This document shows, one piece after another, positions 1-6,595 of a stretch of DNA of 8,523 bases. Origin of the DNA: Legionellales bacterium. GTDB lineage: Bacteria > Pseudomonadota > Gammaproteobacteria > PIVX01. The stretch spans positions 1 through 8,523 of the forward strand of contig JABSQI010000057.1 of assembly GCA_013215905.1 (NCBI GenBank), read 5' to 3'. Below the pieces are notes generated by a model, which was not told the origin of the DNA, searched no databases, and was given only the letters and a program-made list of their open reading frames with translations. Each line of letters starts with the position of its first letter. Positions within the stretch are counted from its first letter, which is position 1. The translations under genes and the position numbers were made by a program.

Positions 1-291
1 AATCTAATAGCTTTTCAGTATTGTTTAGAAAATGGAGATATATCGATTAACTATCCTGATAATCCAAATAATTCTTGGCTAAACTGTGCTGGTTTAATCC
101 ATCCAAATGGACGTGTTATTGGTTTAATGCCACACCCTGAAGCTGCAACATCAACATACCAACATCCAAATTGGCCAGCCAAAATATTAAAAAAATCATT
201 TAATAGCTTAACAGGGGACGGTCATATATTTTTTAAAGATATTATTAAAAATATAATAGATTCAAAGAACAATATACAGAGGTGTAAATGA
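1..291 (+). CDS. purQ: FGAM synthase glutaminase PurQ, C-terminal 96 residues (5' end outside window)
   Basis: This is the last 96 codons of a class I glutamine amidotransferase, read from base 1 to a TGA at 289-291. PurQ releases ammonia from glutamine so that PurL can convert FGAR to FGAM, step four of purine synthesis. What is seen: a YPDNPNNS segment matching the family's YPxNPNGS, an AGL..PNGRVIGLMPHPE block holding the His and Glu of the Cys-His-Glu triad (MPHPE at about bases 127-141), and a GDGHIFFK tail like the family's GxGLxIFRN end. The nucleophile Cys lies upstream of the window. The HPEAAT context looks more like a free PurQ subunit than the HPER of the large fused PurL, but a PurL-PurQ fusion cannot be excluded. 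The stop overlaps the purH start as ATGA, so the two are probably translationally coupled. Confidence 0.85.
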   Translation, partial: NLIAFQYCLENGDISINYPDNPNNSWLNCAGLIHPNGRVIGLMPHPEAATSTYQHPNWPAKILKKSFNSLTGDGHIFFKDIIKNIIDSKNNIQRCK

Positions 292-1904
292 ACAATATTA
301 AACGAGCATTGATAAGCGTAACAAAAAAAGATAATTTGATAAATTTAGCAAAATTTCTTGTTATGAACGAGGTTGAAATTGTATCTACCTCTGGCACAAA
401 AAAATATTTAAATGAAGCTGGAATAAAAGCAATTGATATCAGCGAAATTACAAAACAACCAGAAAGTTTTGATGGGCGTGTAAAAACCTTAGATTTTAAA
501 CTTTTATCCGGTATTTTATTTGATCGAGGTAAGCATTCTATTGAAGCAGAAAAACTTAAGATTAAACCAATAGATCTTGTGGTTTGTAATTTTTATTGTT
601 TCCCTGAAACTAGCATAAATAACATAACATTAGATAGTATTATAAATAGTATTGATATTGGTGGGGTAACTCTTGTAAGGGCTGCAGCAAAAAATTTCAA
701 ATATGTTACTACTGTTGTTGATTCAGAAGATTATGATAGGGTAATGAAAGAATTGTCAGATAATAATATGACTGTATCTTTAGATTCTAATAAATATTTC
801 ATGGCCAAAACATTTAGTATGGTTGCAAAATATGATGCTAAAATAGCTAAATACATGAATCCAAATTATAATATAAATAATATTAATTTAAATTTTGCTA
901 AACACACAGAATTGCGGTATGGGGAGAATCCTCATCAAAAGGCAATTGTTTATCGTAATATTGATACACCAAAAGGTAAATCTTTATTGGACTATCATAA
1001 AATATATGGTCCGGAAATGTCTTATAATAATATTTTAGATTTGAATGGGGCGCTTGGAACCCTAGCAGATTTATCGAAAAATGGTTGCTGCATAGTTAAA
1101 CACAATACACCCTGCGGTTTATCTGAAGGAACCCAAAAAGAAAAATTACTAGAATTAGCGTGGGAGTGTGATCCTATTTCAGCTTTTGGATCAGTTATAG
1201 CGTGTAATTATATCCTTGACAAAAAAAATCTGGAATTTCTTCAACTAGATAGTTTATGTAAAACTACAAGAAAATTTGTAGAGTTAATAGCTGCTCCTGG
1301 GTTTACTAAAGAAGCTATGAAATATTTAAAAAATAGTAAAAATATTCGTATCATATCTATTAATGCTGATTATCTAAAAAAAGATTTTATGGGGTCTGAA
1401 TTTAGAATAATACCTGGTGGTGTTATTGTTCAAGATTTTAATATTAAATTGTTTGATAAACTAGAATGTGTTACGGAAAATAAATATGAAGAAATTGATA
1501 ATGATATTGGATTAATTGAATTTGGCCTTACATCAATTAAGCATGTAAAATCAAATGCAATTGCAATAGTGTTTTGCAATAAAGATAACTCGTATCAAGT
1601 TCTTGGTCAAGGTAGTGGACAACCAAATAGGCTAAATTCTGTTAAATTAGCAATAACACTTGCTAATAACAACTTAAAACGAAAATTCGAGGAGAATCAT
1701 AAAATTACTGAGGCTTTAAAACATTCAATATTAATTTCTGAGGCTTTTTTTCCATTTGGAGATAGTATTGATTACTGTGCTAAAAATAGTATTAAAACAA
1801 TAATTCAACCTGGAGGTTCAATAAATGATGAAAAAATAATAGATGCATGTAATAAAAATAATATAGCAATGTATTTTACAGGTACTAGACATTTTAAACA
1901 TTAA
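288..1904 (+). CDS. purH: Bifunctional AICAR formyltransferase / IMP cyclohydrolase PurH
   Basis: PurH does the last two steps of IMP synthesis: formylation of AICAR with 10-formyl-THF, then ring closure to IMP, in the cytosol. At 538 aa it is full length. The N-terminal MGS-like cyclohydrolase domain (about 1-195) has STSGT at 33-37 and DGRVKT at 62-67. It keeps residues matching the known cyclohydrolase side chains Lys66, Tyr103 (NFYCF), Asp123 (IDIGG) and Lys135 (AAAKN). The transformylase domain (about 205-538) has LRYGENPHQ at 209-217, SYNNILDLNGA, the catalytic Lys-His at 271-272 in KHNTPCG, DPISAFG, KHVKSNAI, IIQPGGSINDE and the C-terminal FTGTRHFKH. Oddities: HPK after the DGRVKT motif is DFK, YPF is YCF, and GQMSR is GQPNR. 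The ATG overlaps the upstream stop by 4 nt; a partial Shine-Dalgarno AGAGG lies at 278-282. Confidence 0.96.
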   Translation: MNNIKRALISVTKKDNLINLAKFLVMNEVEIVSTSGTKKYLNEAGIKAIDISEITKQPESFDGRVKTLDFKLLSGILFDRGKHSIEAEKLKIKPIDLVVCNFYCFPETSINNITLDSIINSIDIGGVTLVRAAAKNFKYVTTVVDSEDYDRVMKELSDNNMTVSLDSNKYFMAKTFSMVAKYDAKIAKYMNPNYNINNINLNFAKHTELRYGENPHQKAIVYRNIDTPKGKSLLDYHKIYGPEMSYNNILDLNGALGTLADLSKNGCCIVKHNTPCGLSEGTQKEKLLELAWECDPISAFGSVIACNYILDKKNLEFLQLDSLCKTTRKFVELIAAPGFTKEAMKYLKNSKNIRIISINADYLKKDFMGSEFRIIPGGVIVQDFNIKLFDKLECVTENKYEEIDNDIGLIEFGLTSIKHVKSNAIAIVFCNKDNSYQVLGQGSGQPNRLNSVKLAITLANNNLKRKFEENHKITEALKHSILISEAFFPFGDSIDYCAKNSIKTIIQPGGSINDEKIIDACNKNNIAMYFTGTRHFKH

Positions 1905-1919
1905 TCATTAGGAGAAAAT

Positions 1920-3308
1920 ATGAGTTCGCTTACCCAATTTGATAGCCCACAACTTGCGAAGATTCACCAAGGAAAAGTTCGTGAGAGTTTCAAGATAGAT
2001 GAGAAGATACGTCTTATAGTAACAACAGACAGATTATCTTGTTTTGACAAAATTCTAAAATCAGGAATTCCAGGGAAAGGGATAATACTCAATGAAATCT
2101 CATATGACTGGTTTAATAAAACACAACATATTATAAACAATCATGTTGTAAAAAAAATACATCCAAGGATGTTGCTAGTAAAACAAGCAAAACCAATTGG
2201 GGTAGAAATGATTGTTAGACAATATCTATCTGGTTCTCTCTGGAGAAAATATCAGTCTGGGCAAAGAGTTTTTTGGGGAGTCAAATTGCAAGATAAAATG
2301 CATCAAAATGAAAAACTTCCTAGCCCAATAATTACGCCAACAACAAAAGGTATAGTTGATGAAGATATATCATCAGAGAAAATTGTTGAAAAAGGTCTTG
2401 CTACCAGTGATATATATAAAAAAATGTATAATATTTCTTTAGAGTTGTTTTCTTTTGGACAAGAGCAGTGCAAAAAAAATGGATTAATACTAGTAGATAC
2501 AAAATATGAATTTGGTTTAATTAATAATGAGCTTTATTTAATTGATGAGATACATACTCCAGATTCTTCCAGGTTTTGGTTAATAGAAGACTATCAAAAT
2601 AATAATGAAAATATCGATCCTTACGATAAAGAATATGTTAGACAATGGATTTTGCAAAATAATGCTAGCAGTAAAATTCCTTCTGATGTAATAGAAGAAA
2701 GCTTCAGAAGATATAATATAATATATGAAAGATTGACATCACAAATATTATCAAATGAAGGGTTAAATTTTCAATCCCTTACGAACTCTTTATTAGAGAA
2801 TAAGCTAATTACTTGTGGTTATGTTGTGATTTTTATGGGATCAAATAATGATCTAGCACATGCTCTAAAAATAAAATCTGAGCTAGATAAATATCCTATA
2901 ATGGTAAAAATGCATATTGTATCAGCACACAAAAATGGAGAAGACATACTACAAAAAGCTAAAGAATATAATCAGTCTATTGAGCCAGGAGTTGCAATAG
3001 CTATAGCTGGCCGCTCAAATGGTTTAGGAGGCGCATTAGCAGCAAATTTAAATATTCCATTAATAAACTGCCCCCCTTTTAAAGATTATTCTGATCTGCA
3101 AGTGAATATTTATTCAAGTTTAATTATGCCTTCTCAAACACCGGCAACATTTTGTCTTGAGCCTAAAAATACTGCAAATGCAGCAGTTAGAGCATTGAAT
3201 ATTCCCAATTTAAGATTAACTATATCTAATGAAATAGAAAATATGAAAAATAATATTAGAAGAGCAGATATAAATTTAAATAAACAAGCTGTAATGGAAC
3301 AAATATGA
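1920..3308 (+). CDS. purCE: PurC-PurE fusion: SAICAR synthetase plus class II AIR carboxylase (PAICS-like)
   Basis: The 462-aa protein joins two consecutive enzymes. Residues 1 to about 274 are SAICAR synthetase (CAIR + Asp + ATP): GKVRESF at 18-24, TDRLSCFD at 36-43, VEMIVRQYLSGSLW at 95-108, LVDTKYEFG at 191-199 and TPDSSRFW at 213-220. These match the longer, yeast Ade1-like PurC type. After a linker, residues about 298-455 are PurE: MGSNND at 306-311, SAHK at 335-338, AGRSNGLG at 363-370 and a CPP at 384-386. Class I PurE has SAHRTP and AGGAAHLPGM; SAHK plus AGRSNGLG is the class II form of animal PAICS, which carboxylates AIR directly with CO2 and needs no PurK. The product of the PurE half is the substrate of the PurC half, so channelling is plausible (inference). 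AGGAGA at 1910-1915 is a strong ribosome site. The TGA overlaps the next ATG by 4 nt. Confidence 0.94.
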   Translation: MSSLTQFDSPQLAKIHQGKVRESFKIDEKIRLIVTTDRLSCFDKILKSGIPGKGIILNEISYDWFNKTQHIINNHVVKKIHPRMLLVKQAKPIGVEMIVRQYLSGSLWRKYQSGQRVFWGVKLQDKMHQNEKLPSPIITPTTKGIVDEDISSEKIVEKGLATSDIYKKMYNISLELFSFGQEQCKKNGLILVDTKYEFGLINNELYLIDEIHTPDSSRFWLIEDYQNNNENIDPYDKEYVRQWILQNNASSKIPSDVIEESFRRYNIIYERLTSQILSNEGLNFQSLTNSLLENKLITCGYVVIFMGSNNDLAHALKIKSELDKYPIMVKMHIVSAHKNGEDILQKAKEYNQSIEPGVAIAIAGRSNGLGGALAANLNIPLINCPPFKDYSDLQVNIYSSLIMPSQTPATFCLEPKNTANAAVRALNIPNLRLTISNEIENMKNNIRRADINLNKQAVMEQI

Positions 3309-5128
3309 ATATTGGTGTTATTGGTTCTGGTGGAAGAGAGCAAGCAATATACTGGAAATTATCGCAAGAAAAAAATGTTAATAAAGTATATCTATTATCT
3401 AATATTTCATTATGTCCAAATAGAATTAATTGTAATTTAGATAATTTTAGTGAAATATACAAATGTTGTCTGAAATATACTATCGAGCTTTTAATTGTAG
3501 GTTCTGAGCGTTATTTAGAAAAAGGAATTGTAGATTATTTTGAGAAAAAAAATATTAAAATATTCGGCCCTCCAAAAGAATCTGCTATGCTGGAGACATC
3601 AAAAATATTTGCTAAAAATTTCATGAAAAAACATGATATCCCAACACCTGAATACAAATCATTTAATGGTATTAATAATACAAAAAAATATTTGGATGAT
3701 TTAAATAACTATAATATTGTTATTAAGTATGATGGAATAGCAGATGGCAAAGGAGTTTTTGTTTGTGGCACATTACAAGATGCTGAGCAAGCATTAAATT
3801 ATATTGAAACTAATTACGGGAGCTCTTCTTCTATTATTTTAGAAGAACGCTTTGTTGGTGAAGAGATATCTATAATATTTGTGTGCAGTACTGATGGCAA
3901 ATTAAAATATCAATTAGTGTCTACTGCAAAAGATTACAAAAAATCTTTAGATAATGATAAAGGAGCTAACACAGGTGGCATGGGTGCTGTATCTCCACAT
4001 CCTAGTTGGAATATAAATATTGAAAAAGAAATATTTGCGAATATAGTCAATAAAACTTTTAAAGGAATGATCAAAGAAAATATTTTATATAATGGGTTTT
4101 TATATTTTGGGATAATACTAACTGAAAATGGACCAAGATTATTAGAGTATAATACACGCATGGGGGATCCTGAGGCACAAGCAATTTTGCCGAATATGCT
4201 AGATGATTTAAATATAATAATATTGAATTCCTTATCAGGTAATATTAAGGAAAACCGAGTTCGTATGAAAGAACAGGTTTGCATCGATGTTTCTTTGGTT
4301 TCTAAGGGGTATCCTAATAAATATAAAATTGGGGAACTAATTTATGGAACAGAATTATTGAATAAAGATACCTTAGTATTTTATTCAAATGTTAAATTTG
4401 ATAAAAATAGTAAATATACTAATGGAGGTAGAGTGATGCATTTAGTTTCTCATGCTAAAAATACGTATTTAGCAAGAGAAAAAGTTTATAAAGAATGCGA
4501 AAAAATATATTTTAAAAACATTGCTTACAGGCGTGATATAGGTGTAATTTTAAAGAAAATACCTAAAAAAATAGTAATTTTTTTATCAGGAAGGGGTAGC
4601 AATTTTAAAGCAATCTATGAATCTATTCGAACTGGAGTACTAAAAGGTCTATATGAAATAGAGGGCGTCTTTTCTAGTAATCCGCAAGCAGCAGGTTTAC
4701 AATTTGCTTTAGAGAATAATATACCTACCTATTGTATAGATTCAAGTAATTACGCTGAGCAAAAATTCAACAAATTAATACTTCAATATTTGCAAGGTTT
4801 ATCATTTGACTTGATTATATTGGCTGGCTATAACAAATTGCTGTCTAGAGAGATAGTTAGAAAATATTATAAAAGAATCATAAATATCCATCCAGCTGAT
4901 ACTAAATTATATCAAGGATTGCATGGATATAATTGGGCATTTAAAAAGAAGTTACAAGAAACAATGATAACTATCCATTGGGTTGATGAGGGATGTGATA
5001 CTGGTGAAATAATTGAACAAAAGAATATTAATTTAGTTGGTCTCAATAGTGTACAAGAAGTTGAAACATATGGATTGAGTATTGAACATCAATTTTATTC
5101 TGAAGTATTAAGAAAGATTCAAGGATAA
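3305..5128 (+). CDS. purDN: PurD-PurN fusion: GAR synthetase plus GAR formyltransferase
   Basis: This 607-aa protein combines steps two and three of the pathway. Residues 1 to about 418 are GAR synthetase, an ATP-grasp enzyme joining glycine to phosphoribosylamine: GSGGRE at 7-12, KYDGIADGKGV at 141-151, GANTGGMGAVSP at 220-231, LEYNTRMGDPEAQ at 280-292 with metal ligands, and YRRDIG at 408-413. Residues about 421-607 are PurN, which formylates GAR with 10-formyl-THF: SGRGSN at 428-433, LAGYNKLLS, the catalytic Asn527 and His529 in NIHP, and Asp565 in DEGCDTG. The junction is only a few residues (KKIPKKI). In animals these activities sit in GART with PurM between them; here PurM is absent. 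The PurN loop after NIHP reads ADTKLYQGLHGY instead of the usual SLLPxFxG. The start is an ATGA overlap with purCE and has only a weak upstream GGA, so translational coupling is likely. Confidence 0.94.
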   Translation: MNIGVIGSGGREQAIYWKLSQEKNVNKVYLLSNISLCPNRINCNLDNFSEIYKCCLKYTIELLIVGSERYLEKGIVDYFEKKNIKIFGPPKESAMLETSKIFAKNFMKKHDIPTPEYKSFNGINNTKKYLDDLNNYNIVIKYDGIADGKGVFVCGTLQDAEQALNYIETNYGSSSSIILEERFVGEEISIIFVCSTDGKLKYQLVSTAKDYKKSLDNDKGANTGGMGAVSPHPSWNINIEKEIFANIVNKTFKGMIKENILYNGFLYFGIILTENGPRLLEYNTRMGDPEAQAILPNMLDDLNIIILNSLSGNIKENRVRMKEQVCIDVSLVSKGYPNKYKIGELIYGTELLNKDTLVFYSNVKFDKNSKYTNGGRVMHLVSHAKNTYLAREKVYKECEKIYFKNIAYRRDIGVILKKIPKKIVIFLSGRGSNFKAIYESIRTGVLKGLYEIEGVFSSNPQAAGLQFALENNIPTYCIDSSNYAEQKFNKLILQYLQGLSFDLIILAGYNKLLSREIVRKYYKRIINIHPADTKLYQGLHGYNWAFKKKLQETMITIHWVDEGCDTGEIIEQKNINLVGLNSVQEVETYGLSIEHQFYSEVLRKIQG

Positions 5129-5131
5129 ATT

Positions 5132-6595
5132 ATGTGTGGTGTTTTAGGTATCATAGATCAACATATATTACCAACAGCAATGATATCAAGATTAATAAGT
5201 GGCTTATCATCATTACAAAATAGAGGTCAAGATTCAGTTGGTGTTGTTGTAGATAATAGCCCTTTCATAATCAATAAAAAATTAGGACTAGTTTCTAACA
5301 TCACGAATGACAATTATAGTAATGTTGATAAATCGAATATTGGAATAGGACATGTAACACAAGGAGATAAAAATATAGATAATGCGCAGCCTATGATTGT
5401 TGAGGAGCCATTGGGTATTGCTATTGCTCATAATGGTAATGTAACTAATTTCAAAGAAGTAAGAAATCAAATTGCTGATTCTAAAGAAAATATTAATACT
5501 ACCAATGATGTAGAATTAATTCTAAAATTATTTTTGCTTCATTTGAAAATAGACTCTAAAAACAATTTTAATACTAAAGCACTGATACAAGCAGTTGAAT
5601 TTGTCCAATCGCATGTTATTGGAGCATATTCAGTTTTATTAATGATTCGTGATTACGGTATATTAGCATTTACTGATCAAAATGGCATAAGACCATTGTA
5701 TTTAGGCAAAAAGAGTTATAACGGTAAAATATCATATGCATTTTGTTCTGAGACTAGTGCTTTGGATAAACTTGGATATTGCACTCTCAAAAAATTAATT
5801 GCAGGTGAAGTAGTTCTTATAAAAACAAATGGACAAATATATAATAAGGATGGGATTTATGAAAATTATAGACCTTGTATATTCGAAGATCTGTATTTTT
5901 CAAAATCAACAACAAAAGCACTTTGCAGCAATAATAAAAAAAGAAGTAATATTTCTGATATAAGATATGAAATTGGTGGAATACTTGGAAAAAAAATAGA
6001 ATTCCAGAATATAAAGCCTGATATAGTGCTAGATGTGCCTGATACCGGTTATTATTATGCTAAAGGATTCGCTAAAGAGCTAGATATACCATATAAAAAA
6101 GCTATTATAAAAAAAAATATCATTAGGACATTTATATGTTCTGAAAATGAACGAAATAGTATTGTTAAACATAAATTTAAAATTAAATCTGAATTTGTTA
6201 GAAATAAAAAAATTGCTGTTATTGATGATTCAATAGTAAGAGGAACAATTTCTAAGTATATTACTAATTTATTAAGAATAGCAGGGGCAGAAGAAATATA
6301 TTTTGTATCAGGATCTCCTATGATTGCTAGTCCTTGCATATATGGTATTGACATGTCGCGTAAAGAAGAAATGATTTCTTACAAGCGAGATATAGATAAC
6401 ATTGCTAAGTATATTGGTGCAGATCGAGTATTATATTTAAAACTGGATGAGCTGAAAAACATTTACTCTACCTATAATTTTTGTGATGCCTGCTTCACAG
6501 GTAAATATCCAACTGTAGTTAATAATAATATTTTCTTAGATATTTCTCAGGAAAAAAACTACAGAACTAGACAAGGAGAAACAAGTGTTTATTGA
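5132..6595 (+). CDS. purF: Amidophosphoribosyltransferase PurF with Fe-S cysteines and an altered glutaminase motif
   Basis: PurF makes 5-phosphoribosylamine from PRPP and glutamine, the committed step of the pathway. At 487 aa it is of normal length. The N-terminal Ntn glutaminase (1 to about 235) has Cys2 directly after the start Met, so there is no propeptide. It also has NRGQDS at 30-35, HNGN at 100-103 and Asp126. The usual GHVRYxT motif is GHVTQGD at 73-79: the Arg-Tyr that follows HV, including the glutamine-binding Arg73 of E. coli PurF, is missing by an in-frame gap. The phosphoribosyltransferase domain has PDTG at 303-306 and the PRPP motif VIDDSIVRGT at 363-372; its flexible loop (about 323-351) looks two residues short. 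Cys249, Cys402, Cys451 and Cys454 match the four [4Fe-4S] ligands of the B. subtilis enzyme. AAGGA at 5121-5125 precedes the ATG, 3 nt after purDN. Confidence 0.94.
   Translation: MCGVLGIIDQHILPTAMISRLISGLSSLQNRGQDSVGVVVDNSPFIINKKLGLVSNITNDNYSNVDKSNIGIGHVTQGDKNIDNAQPMIVEEPLGIAIAHNGNVTNFKEVRNQIADSKENINTTNDVELILKLFLLHLKIDSKNNFNTKALIQAVEFVQSHVIGAYSVLLMIRDYGILAFTDQNGIRPLYLGKKSYNGKISYAFCSETSALDKLGYCTLKKLIAGEVVLIKTNGQIYNKDGIYENYRPCIFEDLYFSKSTTKALCSNNKKRSNISDIRYEIGGILGKKIEFQNIKPDIVLDVPDTGYYYAKGFAKELDIPYKKAIIKKNIIRTFICSENERNSIVKHKFKIKSEFVRNKKIAVIDDSIVRGTISKYITNLLRIAGAEEIYFVSGSPMIASPCIYGIDMSRKEEMISYKRDIDNIAKYIGADRVLYLKLDELKNIYSTYNFCDACFTGKYPTVVNNNIFLDISQEKNYRTRQGETSVY
6573..6578 (+). promoter_or_regulatory. 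Ribosome binding site deciding the GTG start of the symporter gene
   Basis: AAGGAG lies inside the 3' end of purF, six bases before a GTG at 6585-6587. This spacing supports the GTG as the true start, with an 11-nt overlap with purF. The next in-frame ATG (6618) has no comparable site and would cut the first membrane segment. The overlap implies that ribosomes finishing purF can start the symporter. Confidence 0.75.

Noticed and set aside
3134..3343. Minus-strand open frame across the purCE/purDN junction (and another at 3256-3462)
   Set aside because: It lies opposite conserved coding sequence, has no recognisable motifs, and its hydrophobic look comes from the AT-rich complement.
3934..4284. 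Minus-strand open frame of 116 codons inside purDN
   Set aside because: Antisense shadow of the conserved PurD ATP-grasp region; no domain or convincing start.
5354..5359. PurF missing residues as a sequencing error or pseudogene sign
   Set aside because: The gap is a whole number of codons and all downstream motifs stay in frame, so an evolved deletion is more likely than an indel error.
6055..6354. Minus-strand open frame of 99 codons inside purF (also 5288-5470)
   Set aside because: Antisense to the conserved PurF phosphoribosyltransferase motifs; no own evidence.
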